This document shows positions 14,839 through 26,690 of a stretch of 64,000 nucleotides of DNA, piece after piece (the stretch's first letter is position 1; every line of letters starts with the position of its first letter). The position numbers and the translations under genes were made by a program. The notes under the pieces are model-generated. The model ran no database searches and was not told the origin of the DNA. It saw nothing but the letters and a program-made list of their open reading frames with translations. Where the stretch lies: assembly GCF_014211915.1 (NCBI RefSeq), contig NZ_CP060039.1, positions 806,001-870,000 on the forward strand, in the 5' to 3' direction. Source of the stretch: Burkholderia cenocepacia. GTDB lineage: Bacteria > Pseudomonadota > Gammaproteobacteria > Burkholderiales > Burkholderiaceae.

Positions 14839-17800
14839 ATGAAAGCTCTGCTCGATCTATTCAAGCAAGTCCAACAGGAAGAAGTTTTCGACGCGATCAA
14901 GATCGGTCTGGCCTCGCCCGACAAGATCCGTTCGTGGTCGTTCGGCGAAGTGAAGAAGCCGGAGACCATCAACTACCGTACGTTCAAGCCGGAACGCGAT
15001 GGTCTGTTCTGCGCGAAGATCTTCGGGCCGATCAAGGACTACGAGTGCCTGTGCGGCAAGTACAAGCGTCTGAAGCACCGCGGCGTGATCTGCGAGAAGT
15101 GCGGCGTCGAAGTGACGCTGGCGAAGGTGCGTCGCGAGCGGATGGGCCACATCGAGCTGGCCTCGCCGGTCGCGCACATCTGGTTCCTGAAGTCGCTGCC
15201 GTCGCGTCTGGGCATGGTGCTCGACATGACGCTGCGCGACATCGAACGCGTGCTGTACTTCGAAGCGTACGTGGTGATCGAACCGGGCATGACGCCGCTG
15301 AAGGCGCGGCAGATCATGACCGAAGAGGATTACTACAACAAGGTCGAGGAATACGGCGACGAATTCCGTGCCGAAATGGGCGCGGAAGGCGTGCGTGAAC
15401 TGCTGCGCGCGATCAACATCGACGAGCAGGTCGAGACGCTGCGCACCGAGCTGAAGAACACCGGCTCGGAAGCGAAGATCAAGAAGTACGCGAAGCGCCT
15501 GAAGGTCCTCGAGGCATTCCAGCGCTCGGGCATCAAGCCCGAGTGGATGATCCTCGAAGTGCTGCCGGTGCTGCCGCCGGAACTGCGTCCGCTCGTGCCG
15601 CTGGACGGCGGCCGTTTCGCGACGTCGGACCTGAACGACCTGTATCGCCGCGTGATCAACCGTAACAACCGGTTGAAGCGTCTGCTCGAGCTGAAGGCGC
15701 CTGAAATCATCGTCCGCAACGAAAAGCGGATGCTGCAGGAAGCCGTCGACTCGCTGCTCGACAACGGTCGTCGCGGCAAGGCGATGACGGGCGCGAACAA
15801 GCGTCCGCTGAAGTCGCTCGCCGACATGATCAAGGGCAAGGGCGGTCGTTTCCGTCAGAACCTGCTGGGCAAGCGCGTCGACTACTCGGGCCGTTCGGTC
15901 ATCGTGGTCGGCCCGACGCTGAAGCTGCACCAGTGCGGTCTGCCGAAGCTGATGGCGCTCGAGCTGTTCAAGCCGTTCATCTTCAACAAGCTGGAAGTGA
16001 TGGGCGTAGCTACGACCATCAAGGCTGCGAAGAAGGAAGTCGAGAACCAGACGCCGGTGGTGTGGGACATCCTCGAAGAGGTGATCCGCGAGCACCCGGT
16101 GATGCTGAACCGTGCGCCGACGCTGCACCGTCTCGGTATCCAGGCGTTCGAGCCGGTGCTGATCGAAGGCAAGGCAATCCAGCTGCACCCGCTCGTCTGC
16201 GCGGCGTTCAACGCCGACTTCGACGGTGACCAGATGGCCGTTCACGTGCCGCTGTCGCTCGAAGCGCAGATGGAAGCGCGCACGCTGATGCTCGCGTCGA
16301 ACAACGTGCTGTTCCCGGCCAACGGCGATCCGTCGATCGTGCCGTCGCAGGATATCGTGCTGGGTCTGTACTACGCGACCCGCGAAGCGGTCAACGGCAA
16401 GGGCGAAGGCCTGTCGTTCACGGGCGTGTCGGAAGTGATCCGCGCGTACGAGAACAAGGAAGTCGAGCTGGCCTCGCGCGTCAATGTGCGGATCACCGAA
16501 ATGGTCCACAACGAAGACAAGTCGGAAGGCGCGCCGCCGTTCGTGCCGAAGATCACGCTGTACGCGACGACCGTCGGCCGCGCGATCCTGTCGGAGATCC
16601 TGCCGCACGGCCTGCCGTTCTCGGTGCTGAACAAGCCGCTGAAGAAGAAGGAAATCTCGCGCCTGATCAACACGGCGTTTCGCAAGTGCGGTCTGCGTGC
16701 GACGGTGGTGTTCGCCGACCAGCTGATGCAGTCGGGTTTCCGTCTCGCGACGCGTGCCGGCATCTCGATCTGCGTGGACGACATGCTCGTGCCGCCGCAG
16801 AAGGAAACGATCGTCGGCGACGCCGCGAAGAAGGTGAAGGAGTACGACCGTCAGTACATGTCGGGTCTCGTCACCGCGCAGGAACGCTACAACAACGTGG
16901 TCGACATCTGGTCGGCAACGTCGGAAGCGGTCGGCAAGGCGATGATGGAGCAGCTGTCGACGGAGCCGGTGACGGACCGCGACGGCAACGAGACGCGCCA
17001 GGAGTCGTTCAACTCGATCTACATGATGGCCGACTCGGGCGCCCGGGGTTCGGCGGTTCAGATTCGTCAGCTGGCCGGTATGCGTGGCCTGATGGCGAAG
17101 CCGGACGGCTCGATTATCGAGACGCCGATTACCGCGAACTTCCGCGAAGGTCTGAACGTGTTGCAGTACTTCATCTCGACCCACGGTGCACGTAAGGGTC
17201 TGGCTGATACGGCACTGAAGACCGCGAACTCGGGTTACCTGACGCGTCGTCTGGTCGACGTCACGCAGGATCTGGTCGTGGTGGAAGACGATTGCGGCAC
17301 GTCGAACGGCGTGGCGATGAAGGCGCTGGTCGAAGGCGGTGAAGTCGTCGAAGCGCTGCGCGACCGTATCCTCGGCCGCGTCGCGGTCGCGGACGTCGTG
17401 AATCCGGAAACGCAGGAAACGCTGTACGAATCGGGCACGCTGCTCGACGAAACGGCGGTCGAGGAAATCGAACGCCTCGGCATCGACGAAGTGCGCGTGC
17501 GCACGCCGCTGACCTGCGAAACGCGTTACGGCCTGTGCGCAGCCTGCTACGGTCGCGACCTCGGCCGCGGCTCGCTCGTGAACGTCGGCGAAGCAGTCGG
17601 CGTGATCGCGGCGCAGTCGATCGGTGAACCGGGCACGCAGCTGACGATGCGTACGTTCCACATCGGTGGTGCGGCATCGCGTGCGGCAGTGGCTTCGTCG
17701 GTCGAAGCGAAGAGCAACGGTATCGTCCGCTTCACGGCGACGATGCGCTACGTCACGAACGCGAAGGGCGAGCAGATCGTCATTTCCCGTTCGGGCGAAG

Positions 17801-19080
17801 CGATGATCACCGACGACTTCGGTCGCGAGCGCGAACGTCACAAAGTGCCGTACGGCGCGACGCTGCTGCAGCTCGACGGCGCGACCATCAAGGCCGGCAC
17901 GCAGCTCGCCACGTGGGACCCGCTGACGCGTCCGATCATCACCGAGTACGGTGGTACGGTGAAGTTCGAGAACGTCGAGGAAGGCGTGACCGTCGCGAAG
18001 CAGATCGACGACGTGACCGGCCTGTCGACGCTGGTCGTGATCGACGTGAAGCGCCGCGGTTCGCAGGCTTCGAAGAGTGTGCGTCCGCAGGTGAAGCTGC
18101 TCGACGCGAACGGCGAGGAAGTGAAGATTCCGGGCACGGAGCACGCAGTGCAGATCGGCTTCCAGGTCGGCGCACTGATCACCGTGAAGGATGGCCAGCA
18201 GGTGCAGGTCGGTGAAGTGCTCGCACGTATCCCGACGGAAGCGCAGAAGACGCGTGACATTACCGGCGGTCTGCCGCGGGTGGCGGAACTGTTCGAAGCG
18301 CGTTCGCCGAAGGATGCCGGCATTCTCGCGGAAGTCACCGGTACGACGTCGTTCGGCAAGGACACGAAGGGCAAGCAGCGTCTCGTCATCACGGACCTCG
18401 AGGGCAACCAGCACGAGTTCCTGATCGCGAAGGAAAAGCAGGTTCTGGTTCACGATGCCCAGGTCGTCAACAAGGGCGAAATGATCGTGGACGGTCCGGC
18501 CGATCCGCACGACATCCTGCGTCTGCAGGGTATCGAGGCGCTGTCGCGCTACATCGTCGACGAAGTGCAGGACGTGTACCGTCTGCAGGGCGTGAAGATC
18601 AACGACAAGCACATCGAGGTGATCGTTCGCCAGATGCTGCGTCGTGTGCAGATCACCGACAACGGCGATACACGCTTCATCCCGGGCGAACAGGTCGAGC
18701 GTTCCGACATGCTGGACGAGAACGATCGCATGATCGCCGAGGGCAAGCGTCCGGCTTCGTACGACAACGTGCTGCTCGGTATCACGAAGGCATCGCTGTC
18801 GACCGACTCGTTCATCTCCGCGGCATCGTTCCAGGAAACGACCCGCGTGCTGACCGAAGCGGCGATCATGGGCAAGCGCGACGATCTGCGCGGCCTGAAG
18901 GAAAACGTGATCGTCGGCCGTCTGATTCCGGCCGGTACGGGTCTCGCGTTCCACAAGGCACGCAAGGCGAAGGAATCGTCGGATCGCGAGCGTTTCGACC
19001 AGATCGCAGCGGAAGAGGCATTCGACTTCGGCACGCCGAGCGCGCCGGCAGAAGAGCCGCAACACCCGGCAGCCGAGTAA
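14839..19080 (+). CDS. rpoC: DNA-directed RNA polymerase subunit beta'
   Basis: 1413 aa, normal for beta'. The N-terminal zinc site has [19 protein letters not shown]. The catalytic Mg-binding motif NADFDGDQM has its aspartates at residues 460, 462 and 464, the same numbering as E. coli. A second cysteine cluster ([17 protein letters not shown]) lies near residue 895. It is in an operon with rpoB and is closed by a strong terminator at 19129. Confidence 0.99.
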
Positions 19081-19128
19081 GCGCGGCGCGGCGCAAGCCG
19101 CGTTGCCTTGCTATCATCGCTGTCACCG

Positions 19129-19160
19129 AAACCGCCCGGTTCTGCCGGGCGGTTTTTTTT
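19129..19160 (+). terminator. rpoBC operon terminator
   Basis: Eleven-base stem AAACCGCCCGG / CCGGGCGGTTT with a TTCTG loop and an eight-T run. It closes the long secE-to-rpoC region. Confidence 0.93.
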
Positions 19161-19357
19161 CATCCTTCGTTCACGCGCATGACGTGCCTGCGCCGCCTCG
19201 GGGCATGCCCCGCGATCGCGTCCAGCATGGCCGCGGCAGGCCCGTGATGCCCGCGAACGAACCCTGACCGAACGGCCAACGTCGCGCGATTCGCCACGCG
19301 TCGCGCGAGCGGGTTGTTAAAATTGCGTTCATCGCTTAGCCGTCCCTGTTCCTATTC

Positions 19358-21205
19358 ATGTCCCGCGCCCTCGAAATACTCGACGAAGTCTTTGGTTATT
19401 CCGCCTTTCGCGGCCAGCAGGGCGAGATCGTCGAGCACGTCGCCGGCGGCGGCGATTGTCTCGTGCTGATGCCGACCGGCGGCGGTAAGTCGCTGTGCTA
19501 CCAGATTCCCGCGCTGCTGCGCCGCGAGGCCGGGCAGGGCGCCGGCATCGTCGTGTCGCCGCTGATCGCGCTGATGCAGGACCAGGTCGCCGCGTTGAGC
19601 GAAGTCGGCGTGCGCGCGGCCTACCTGAATTCGACGCTGTCGGGCGCCGAGGCCGCGGCCACCGAGCGCGCGCTGCGCGAAGGCGAAATCGACCTGTTGT
19701 ACGTCGCGCCGGAGCGCTTGATGACGGGGCGCTTCCTCGAGCTGCTCGAGCGCGCGAAGATCGGCCTGTTCGCGATCGACGAAGCGCACTGCGTGTCGCA
19801 ATGGGGGCACGATTTCCGCCCGGAATACATCCAGCTGTCGGTGTTGCACGAGCGCTTCCCGTCGGTGCCGCGCATCGCGCTGACCGCCACGGCCGACGCG
19901 ATTACGCGCGACGAGATCATCCATCGTCTCGCGCTCGACGACGCGCGCGTGTTCGTGTCGAGCTTCGACCGCCCGAACATCCGTTACCGGATCGTCGAAA
20001 AGGACAACGCGCGCTCGCAGCTGCTCGACTTCATCCGTGCCGAGCACACGAATGCCGACGGCACGACGGACGCGGGCGTCGTCTATTGCCTGTCGCGCCG
20101 CAAGGTCGAGGAAACGGCCGAATGGCTGAAGGCGCAGGGCGTGCGCGCGCTGCCGTATCACGCGGGGATGGAGTTCGAGGTGCGGCAGAAGCACCAGGAA
20201 ATGTTCCAGCGCGAGGAAGGCATCGTGATGTGCGCGACGATCGCGTTCGGCATGGGTATCGACAAGCCCGACGTCCGCTTCGTCGCGCACCTCGATTTAC
20301 CGAAGAGCGTCGAAGGCTATTACCAGGAAACCGGCCGCGCGGGTCGTGACGGGATGCCCGCCAACGCGTGGATGGCGTATGGCCTCGGTGACGTCGTCCA
20401 GCAGCGCAAGATGATCGACGAATCCGATGCGGACGACGCGCACAAGCGCGTGCAGACGTCGAAGCTCGACGCGCTGCTCGGGTTGTGCGAAACGATCTCG
20501 TGCCGTCGCGTGCGGCTGCTGAACTACTTCGGCGAGGCGAGCCAGCCGTGCGGTAACTGCGACACGTGCCTCGAGCCGCCCGCTTCGTGGGACGCGACGC
20601 GCGAGGCGCAGATGGCGCTGTCGTGCGTGTTCCGCGCGCAGCGCGCGAGCGGCTTCAATTTCGGCTCGAGCCACCTGATCGAGATCCTGCGCGGCGGGCG
20701 CACCGAGAAGGTATTGCAGCGCGGCCACGACCAGCTCAGCACGTTCGGCATCGGCGCGGCGCTGTCCGAGCCCGAGTGGCGCGCGATTTTCCGGCAACTG
20801 GTCGCGTACGGCTATCTGGCGGTCGACCATGGCGGCTTCGGCGCGCTGATGCTGACCGAGGCCGCAAAGCCCGTGCTGAAGAACGAGGAAAAGGTCACGC
20901 TGCGCCGCTACGTGAAGCCGCAGCGCACCCGCCAGTCGTCGAGCCGCAGCGGCACGCGCGTCGACCCGACGGCCGGCATGGGCGCACGCGAGCGCGCACG
21001 GTGGGACGCGCTGCGCGCATGGCGCGCGGAAACTGCAAAGACGGACGGCGTGCCGGCCTACGTGATCTTCCACGACGCGACGCTCGCCGAAATCGCGCGC
21101 AACGCGCCGGAGACGATCGACGACCTGCGTCACATCCCCGGCATGGGCGTGCGCAAGCTGGAACGCTTCGGCGACGAGATCATCGACGTCGTCGAATCGG
21201 CCTGA
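19358..21205 (+). CDS. recQ: ATP-dependent DNA helicase RecQ
   Basis: 615 aa. RecQ unwinds DNA 3' to 5' and works with RecF-pathway recombination and replication-fork repair. Visible motifs: Walker [17 protein letters not shown] near residue 45, DEAH box [19 protein letters not shown] near 140, and motif [14 protein letters not shown] near 323. The zinc-binding cysteines are in the RQC region ([12 protein letters not shown] and CGNCDTCL near 370-400). A C-terminal HRDC domain follows ([20 protein letters not shown] and the helices after it). It stands alone between the rpoBC terminator and the str promoter, unlike the E. coli order. Confidence 0.97.
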   Translation: MSRALEILDEVFGYSAFRGQQGEIVEHVAGGGDCLVLMPTGGGKSLCYQIPALLRREAGQGAGIVVSPLIALMQDQVAALSEVGVRAAYLNSTLSGAEAAATERALREGEIDLLYVAPERLMTGRFLELLERAKIGLFAIDEAHCVSQWGHDFRPEYIQLSVLHERFPSVPRIALTATADAITRDEIIHRLALDDARVFVSSFDRPNIRYRIVEKDNARSQLLDFIRAEHTNADGTTDAGVVYCLSRRKVEETAEWLKAQGVRALPYHAGMEFEVRQKHQEMFQREEGIVMCATIAFGMGIDKPDVRFVAHLDLPKSVEGYYQETGRAGRDGMPANAWMAYGLGDVVQQRKMIDESDADDAHKRVQTSKLDALLGLCETISCRRVRLLNYFGEASQPCGNCDTCLEPPASWDATREAQMALSCVFRAQRASGFNFGSSHLIEILRGGRTEKVLQRGHDQLSTFGIGAALSEPEWRAIFRQLVAYGYLAVDHGGFGALMLTEAAKPVLKNEEKVTLRRYVKPQRTRQSSSRSGTRVDPTAGMGARERARWDALRAWRAETAKTDGVPAYVIFHDATLAEIARNAPETIDDLRHIPGMGVRKLERFGDEIIDVVESA

Positions 21206-21263
21206 CACAGCGTTCCGACCCCTCCTGTAAACCACGGGGTCAGCCGGCAAATCACGCAAGCCG

Positions 21264-21293
21264 TTGACTTAGTTGGTATTTCCGGAATATCAT
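21264..21293 (+). promoter_or_regulatory. str operon promoter
   Basis: -35 TTGACT at 21264-21269 and -10 TATCAT at 21288-21293 with an 18-base spacer. It lies 59 bases after recQ and leaves a leader of about 130 bases before rpsL. Confidence 0.7.
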
Positions 21294-21431
21294 GCTGGGT
21301 TCCGGTATTCGGTGGGCCGAGTCGCGTTCGACAGTTCGCACCCGATTCGCCGGTTCGGAAGTCAACTGTGCGTCGATTCTCGCTTTGCCCGAAATCGGCG
21401 TGCAGATTTTGTTCAATTTCAGGAATAAACA

Positions 21432-21812
21432 ATGCCAACCATCAACCAACTGGTTCGCAAAGGCCGTCAGTCGGAAACGACGAAGAGCAAGAGCCCGGCC
21501 CTGCAGGACTGCCCCCAGCGTCGCGGCGTGTGCACCCGTGTGTACACGACGACGCCGAAGAAGCCTAACTCGGCACTCCGTAAGGTTGCCAAGGTTCGTC
21601 TGACGAACGGCTTCGAAGTGATTTCGTACATCGGCGGTGAAGGCCACAACCTGCAGGAACACTCGGTTGTGCTGATCCGCGGCGGCCGTGTGAAGGACTT
21701 GCCGGGTGTGCGTTACCACATGGTTCGCGGCTCGCTGGATACCCAGGGCGTCAAGGACCGTAAGCAAGCGCGTTCGAAGTACGGCGCGAAGCGTGCAAAG
21801 GCTGCCAAGTAA
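21432..21812 (+). CDS. rpsL: 30S ribosomal protein S12
   Basis: 126 aa. S12 lines the decoding centre and controls translational accuracy. The loop [15 protein letters not shown] carries the streptomycin-relevant lysine at residue 43, and the second loop [12 protein letters not shown] carries the other near 88; both are wild type, so no rpsL-based streptomycin resistance is indicated. First gene of the str operon, with AGGAATAAACA before the ATG. Confidence 0.98.
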
Positions 21813-21984
21813 GCAGTTTTTGATCAGGGATCGCCGCAGGGCGGTCAAGGCGGGAGTGCCGGATTGCCGGTGCTGTCGAGTAAGTGGTCACCCGGCCAAG
21901 CTGGTTAGTCGTGAAGATGTGATCGGGTTTGTTGGTGGCCGCGGAGCTGAATCCAGCTCCAACTGAACAAGTAAAGGAAGAATC
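21813..21984 (+). promoter_or_regulatory. rpsL-rpsG spacer with hairpin before rpsG
   Basis: 172 bases without a gene. A 7-bp stem GGAGCTG/CAGCTCC with an AATC loop (21943-21960) stands just ahead of the AAGGAAG ribosome binding site of rpsG. In E. coli S7 binds the rpsL-rpsG spacer to repress translation; the same role is possible but is only inferred from position. Confidence 0.4.
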
Positions 21985-22455
21985 ATGCCGCGTCGTCGCG
22001 AAGTCCCCAAGCGGGAAGTGTTGCCGGATCCGAAGTTCGGTAACGTTGATGTTGCCAAGTTCATGAACATGCTGATGCTGTCCGGCAAGAAGTCGGTCGC
22101 AGAGCGCATCGTTTATGGCGCATTCGAACAAATCCAGACCAAGGGTGGCAAGGACCCGCTGGAAGTGTTCACGGTTGCGCTCAACAACGTGAAGCCGGTG
22201 GTCGAAGTGAAGAGCCGTCGCGTTGGTGGTGCCAACTATCAAGTTCCGGTCGAAGTGCGCCCGTCGCGTCGTATGGCATTGGCGATGCGCTGGCTGCGTG
22301 AGGCTGCGAAGAAGCGCAGCGAGAAGTCGATGGCCCTGCGTCTGGCAGGTGAACTCTCCGAAGCGGCCGAAGGCCGTGGCGGCGCGATGAAGAAGCGCGA
22401 CGAAGTTCACCGCATGGCAGAAGCCAACCGCGCGTTCTCGCATTTCCGTTTCTAA
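21985..22455 (+). CDS. rpsG: 30S ribosomal protein S7
   Basis: 156 aa. S7 starts assembly of the 30S head and sits near the E site. Typical N-terminus [20 protein letters not shown], then the helical core with [12 protein letters not shown] and the C-terminal [15 protein letters not shown]. It has a clear AAGGAAG ribosome binding site. Second gene of the str operon, about 120 bases ahead of fusA. Confidence 0.98.
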   Translation: MPRRREVPKREVLPDPKFGNVDVAKFMNMLMLSGKKSVAERIVYGAFEQIQTKGGKDPLEVFTVALNNVKPVVEVKSRRVGGANYQVPVEVRPSRRMALAMRWLREAAKKRSEKSMALRLAGELSEAAEGRGGAMKKRDEVHRMAEANRAFSHFRF

Positions 22456-22578
22456 GCGCCTGGCTGGGCTGTTTGCGGAAATAAATTCCGGGCGGGTGCG
22501 CTTTTCAGGCGCCTCGCCCGTTTGTGTTGAGGCGTGATGCAGCAGGGCTGCATCACGTCATCCCAGTAGAGGATCAAA
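22456..22578 (+). promoter_or_regulatory. rpsG-fusA spacer with two hairpins
   Basis: CGGGCG...CGCCCG with an inner GCGC-rich stem (about 22490-22530) is followed by TTTGTGTT, a weak terminator shape. A perfect 11-bp stem CGTGATGCAGC/GCTGCATCACG with loop AGG (22533-22557) ends 14 bases before the AGAGGA site of fusA. These may lower fusA transcription or protect the processed message; this is inference. Confidence 0.5.
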
Positions 22579-24681
22579 GTGGCTCGCAAGACTCCTATCG
22601 AGCGCTACCGCAATATCGGTATTAGCGCTCACATCGACGCCGGCAAAACGACGACGACCGAGCGCATTCTGTTTTACACCGGTGTGAACCACAAGATCGG
22701 TGAAGTCCACGACGGCGCAGCCACGATGGACTGGATGGAGCAGGAACAAGAGCGTGGCATCACGATCACGTCCGCTGCTACCACGGCCTTCTGGAAGGGC
22801 ATGGGCGGCAACTATCCGGAACACCGCATCAACATCATCGACACCCCGGGCCACGTCGACTTCACGATCGAAGTGGAACGCTCGATGCGCGTGCTCGACG
22901 GCGCGTGCATGGTGTACTGCGCAGTGGGCGGCGTGCAGCCGCAGTCGGAAACGGTGTGGCGCCAGGCGAACAAGTACAAGGTGCCGCGTCTCGCGTTCGT
23001 CAACAAGATGGACCGTACCGGCGCGAACTTCTTCAAGGTCTACGACCAGCTCCGTCTGCGCCTGAAGGCGAACCCGGTTCCGGTCGTGGTGCCGATCGGC
23101 GCGGAAGAAAACTTCAAGGGCGTCGTCGACCTGATCAAGATGAAGGCGATCATTTGGGACGAAGCGTCGCAAGGCACGAAGTTCGACTACGTCGACATCC
23201 CGGCCGAGCTCGCGGAGACCTGCAAGGAATGGCGCGAAAAGATGGTCGAAGTGGCTGCCGAAGCCAGCGAAGACCTGATGAACAAGTACCTGGAAGAAGG
23301 CGATCTGCCGGAAGCCGACATCGTCAAGGCGCTGCGTGATCGTACGATCGCGTGCGAAATCCAGCCGATGCTGTGCGGTACTGCGTTCAAGAACAAGGGC
23401 GTGCAGCGCATGCTCGACGCCGTGATCGATTTCCTGCCGTCGCCGGTCGACATCCCGCCGGTCAAGGGCGAGCTCGAAAACGGCGAAGAAGCAGAGCGCA
23501 AGGCGTCGGACGAAGAGAAGTTCTCGTCGCTCGCGTTCAAGATCATGACCGACCCGTTCGTCGGCCAGCTGATCTTCTTCCGTGTGTACTCGGGCGTCGT
23601 CAACTCGGGCGACACGCTGCTGAACTCGACCAAGGGCAAGAAGGAACGCCTCGGCCGTATTCTGCAGATGCATGCGAACCAGCGTGAAGAAATCAAGGAA
23701 GTCCGTGCGGGCGACATCGCCGCAGCGGTCGGCCTGAAGGAAGCAACCACGGGCGACACGCTGTGCGACCCGGCGAACCCGATCGTTCTCGAACGCATGG
23801 TGTTCCCGGAACCGGTGATTTCGCAGGCCGTCGAGCCGAAGACCAAGGCCGACCAGGAAAAGATGGGCCTCGCACTGAACCGTCTGGCTCAGGAAGACCC
23901 GTCGTTCCGCGTGCAGACCGACGAAGAGTCGGGCCAGACCATCATTTCGGGCATGGGCGAGCTCCACCTCGAAATTCTGGTCGACCGGATGAAGCGTGAA
24001 TTCGGCGTGGAAGCGACCGTCGGCAAGCCGCAGGTTGCGTACCGCGAAACGATCCGTTCGACGGCGAAGGATGTCGACGGCAAGTTCGTCAAGCAGTCGG
24101 GTGGTCGCGGCCAGTACGGTCACGCGGTCATCACGCTCGAGCCGAACGAACAAGGCAAGGGCTACGAGTTCTTCGACGAGATCAAGGGTGGTGTGATTCC
24201 GCGTGAATACATCCCGGCGGTCGACAAGGGTATCCAGGACACGCTGAAGTCGGGCGTGCTGGCTGGCTTCCCGGTCGTCGACGTGAAGGTTCACCTGACG
24301 TTCGGTTCGTACCACGACGTTGACTCGAACGAAAACGCGTTCCGCATGGCCGGTTCGATGGCGTTCAAGGAAGCGATGCGCAAGGCGAACCCGGTCGTCC
24401 TCGAGCCGATGATGGCTGTCGAAGTCGAGACGCCGGAAGACTACATGGGCAACGTGATGGGCGACCTGTCGGGCCGTCGCGGCATCGTCCAGGGCATGGA
24501 AGACATGGTTGGCGGCGGCAAGATCGTGCGCGCCGAAGTGCCGCTGTCGGAAATGTTCGGTTACTCGACGTCGCTGCGTTCGCTGACGCAAGGTCGTGCA
24601 ACGTACACGATGGAGTTCAAGCACTACGCTGAAGCTCCGCGCAACGTTGCTGAAGCGATCATCAGCGCGAAGTCGAAGTAA
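22579..24681 (+). CDS. fusA: elongation factor G
   Basis: 700 aa from a GTG start preceded by AGAGGA. EF-G drives translocation of tRNA and mRNA using GTP. The G domain motifs are [16 protein letters not shown] near residue 17, DTPGHVDF near 88 and [10 protein letters not shown] near 142. The domain IV tip region [12 protein letters not shown] is present and the C-terminus is complete. The length matches the 700-704 aa of E. coli-type EF-G, and a single copy is seen in the window. Confidence 0.99.
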   Translation: MARKTPIERYRNIGISAHIDAGKTTTTERILFYTGVNHKIGEVHDGAATMDWMEQEQERGITITSAATTAFWKGMGGNYPEHRINIIDTPGHVDFTIEVERSMRVLDGACMVYCAVGGVQPQSETVWRQANKYKVPRLAFVNKMDRTGANFFKVYDQLRLRLKANPVPVVVPIGAEENFKGVVDLIKMKAIIWDEASQGTKFDYVDIPAELAETCKEWREKMVEVAAEASEDLMNKYLEEGDLPEADIVKALRDRTIACEIQPMLCGTAFKNKGVQRMLDAVIDFLPSPVDIPPVKGELENGEEAERKASDEEKFSSLAFKIMTDPFVGQLIFFRVYSGVVNSGDTLLNSTKGKKERLGRILQMHANQREEIKEVRAGDIAAAVGLKEATTGDTLCDPANPIVLERMVFPEPVISQAVEPKTKADQEKMGLALNRLAQEDPSFRVQTDEESGQTIISGMGELHLEILVDRMKREFGVEATVGKPQVAYRETIRSTAKDVDGKFVKQSGGRGQYGHAVITLEPNEQGKGYEFFDEIKGGVIPREYIPAVDKGIQDTLKSGVLAGFPVVDVKVHLTFGSYHDVDSNENAFRMAGSMAFKEAMRKANPVVLEPMMAVEVETPEDYMGNVMGDLSGRRGIVQGMEDMVGGGKIVRAEVPLSEMFGYSTSLRSLTQGRATYTMEFKHYAEAPRNVAEAIISAKSK

Positions 24682-24722
24682 ATCTGTAGCTACCCACCGA
24701 TAATTTTTGAAAGAAGAGAATC

Positions 24723-25913
24723 ATGGCAAAAGGTAAATTTGAGCGGACCAAGCCGCACGTGAACGTTGGTACGATTGGTCACGTTGACCACGGCAAGACG
24801 ACGCTGACGGCAGCGATCACGACGGTGCTGACGAAGAAGTTCGGCGGCGAAGCGAAGGCATACGACCAGATCGACGCGGCACCGGAAGAAAAGGCGCGCG
24901 GCATCACGATCAACACGGCACACGTCGAGTACGAAACGGCTAACCGCCACTACGCACACGTCGACTGCCCGGGCCACGCTGACTATGTGAAGAACATGAT
25001 CACGGGCGCAGCGCAGATGGACGGCGCGATCCTGGTTTGCTCGGCAGCAGACGGCCCGATGCCGCAAACGCGTGAGCACATCCTGCTGGCGCGTCAGGTT
25101 GGCGTTCCGTACATCATCGTGTTCCTGAACAAGTGCGACATGGTTGACGACGCGGAACTGCTCGAGCTGGTCGAGATGGAAGTTCGCGAACTCCTGTCGA
25201 AGTACGACTTCCCGGGCGACGACACGCCGATCGTGAAGGGTTCGGCGAAGCTGGCGCTGGAAGGCGACACGGGCGAGCTGGGCGAAGTGGCGATCATGAG
25301 CCTGGCCGACGCGCTGGACACGTACATCCCGACGCCGGAGCGTGCAGTTGACGGCGCGTTCCTGATGCCGGTGGAAGACGTGTTCTCGATCTCGGGCCGC
25401 GGTACGGTGGTGACGGGTCGTGTCGAGCGCGGCATCGTGAAGGTCGGCGAGGAAATCGAAATCGTCGGTATCAAGCCGACGGTGAAGACGACCTGCACGG
25501 GCGTTGAAATGTTCCGCAAGCTGCTGGACCAAGGTCAGGCAGGCGACAACGTGGGTATCCTGCTGCGCGGCACGAAGCGTGAAGACGTGGAGCGTGGCCA
25601 GGTTCTGGCGAAGCCGGGTTCGATCACGCCGCACACGCACTTCACGGCTGAAGTGTACGTGCTGAGCAAGGACGAAGGCGGCCGTCACACGCCGTTCTTC
25701 AACAACTACCGTCCGCAGTTCTACTTCCGTACGACGGACGTGACGGGCTCGATCGAGCTGCCGAAGGACAAGGAAATGGTGATGCCGGGCGACAACGTGT
25801 CGATCACGGTGAAGCTGATCGCTCCGATCGCGATGGAAGAAGGTCTGCGCTTCGCAATCCGCGAAGGCGGCCGTACCGTCGGCGCCGGCGTCGTCGCCAA
25901 GATCATCGAGTAA
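24723..25913 (+). CDS. tuf: elongation factor Tu, copy 2
   Basis: 396 aa, with the same protein sequence as the copy at 5507. This is the str-operon copy, 41 bases after fusA, with AAGAGAA before the ATG. The two genes appear identical in DNA from codon 4 through the stop, and flanking sequence differs at once on both sides. Only codons 2 and 3 (GCA AAA here, GCC AAG in copy 1) differ. This fits concerted evolution of tuf genes by gene conversion, known in enterobacteria. Confidence 0.98.
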   Translation: MAKGKFERTKPHVNVGTIGHVDHGKTTLTAAITTVLTKKFGGEAKAYDQIDAAPEEKARGITINTAHVEYETANRHYAHVDCPGHADYVKNMITGAAQMDGAILVCSAADGPMPQTREHILLARQVGVPYIIVFLNKCDMVDDAELLELVEMEVRELLSKYDFPGDDTPIVKGSAKLALEGDTGELGEVAIMSLADALDTYIPTPERAVDGAFLMPVEDVFSISGRGTVVTGRVERGIVKVGEEIEIVGIKPTVKTTCTGVEMFRKLLDQGQAGDNVGILLRGTKREDVERGQVLAKPGSITPHTHFTAEVYVLSKDEGGRHTPFFNNYRPQFYFRTTDVTGSIELPKDKEMVMPGDNVSITVKLIAPIAMEEGLRFAIREGGRTVGAGVVAKIIE

Positions 25914-25975
25914 TATCGACGATCCGCGGATCCCGACGGGGTCCGCGATTCCCGCGGTACGCGGTTGTACCGTCG

Positions 25976-26017
25976 AAACCGGGTGCCCAGCTTGCGCTGG
26001 CGCCCGGTTTTGTTTTT
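25976..26017 (+). terminator. str operon terminator after tuf
   Basis: AAACCGGGTGCCCAGC pairs with GCTGGCGCCCGGTTT (one bulge) around TTGC, followed by TGTTTTT. A second hairpin GCGGATCCC/GGGTCCGC lies just before it at about 25926-25946. This separates the str and S10 operons. Confidence 0.82.
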
Positions 26018-26072
26018 CCTGCGGCGCGTTGCGCGTACCGAGAAACACGCAACACTGCTTCAGAATTTCGTG

Positions 26073-26078
26073 TAGAAT
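26073..26078 (+). promoter_or_regulatory. possible -10 of the S10 operon promoter
   Basis: TAGAAT at 26073-26078, about 120 bases ahead of rpsJ and after the tuf terminator. No good TTGACA-like -35 stands 16-18 bases upstream (CAACAC is the best), so the assignment is weak, although a promoter is expected in this gap. Confidence 0.4.
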
Positions 26079-26200
26079 CGCGGGCTTAGCAGTGGAAGTA
26101 CTGTCCGGAACCTGATGCTTCGCTCCCCGCTGGCGTCATGTTTCACGTTCTTTTAGTGTCCGGCGATGCAACATCGCCTCGCTCTTTTCAAGGAATTGTC

Positions 26201-26512
26201 ATGCAGCAACAGAAAATCCGCATTCGCCTGAAGGCATTCGACTATCGTCTGATCGATCAATCGGCTGCCGAAATCGTCGATACCGCGAAGCGGACTGGCG
26301 CAATCGTCCGTGGCCCGGTGCCGCTGCCGACGCGCATTCAGCGTTTTGACATCCTGCGTTCGCCGCACGTCAACAAGACGTCGCGCGATCAGCTCGAAAT
26401 CCGTACCCACCAGCGCCTGATGGACATCGTCGACCCGACGGACAAGACCGTTGACGCGCTGATGAAGCTCGACCTGCCGGCTGGCGTCGACGTGGAAATC
26501 AAGCTGCAGTAA
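26201..26512 (+). CDS. rpsJ: 30S ribosomal protein S10
   Basis: 103 aa, family length. S10 is part of the 30S head and doubles as the partner of NusB and NusG in antitermination. The N-terminus [20 protein letters not shown] is as expected. The frame is open to an ATG at 26138, but AAGGA directly before 26201 and family length settle the start. The next gene, rplC, is 178 bases away with its own promoter-like sequence, so rpsJ may be partly independent of the rest of the S10 operon. Confidence 0.97.
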   Translation: MQQQKIRIRLKAFDYRLIDQSAAEIVDTAKRTGAIVRGPVPLPTRIQRFDILRSPHVNKTSRDQLEIRTHQRLMDIVDPTDKTVDALMKLDLPAGVDVEIKLQ

Positions 26513-26562
26513 GGCTTCCGGCGCCGGTCGGTCCGCCGGGCGGTGCTAAGTCTTTGTATTGC

Positions 26563-26591
26563 TTGCGGAAATCGGAAGGTCGGGCTATACT
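26563..26591 (+). promoter_or_regulatory. promoter before rplC
   Basis: -35 TTGCGG at 26563-26568 and -10 TATACT at 26586-26591 with a 17-base spacer. The leader to rplC is about 95 bases and includes TTTTCGCG/CGCGTAAAA, which can form a short hairpin. This would let the S10 operon from rplC on be transcribed separately from rpsJ. Confidence 0.65.
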
Positions 26592-26690
26592 GCTTGGCTT
26601 TTCGCGTATTCGCGTAAAAAAGTTGGGCCTTGCGTGCCCGGCATTTTGTAAATCAGCCCCGACCAATCGCAGTCGGGAATGGAGAAAATG

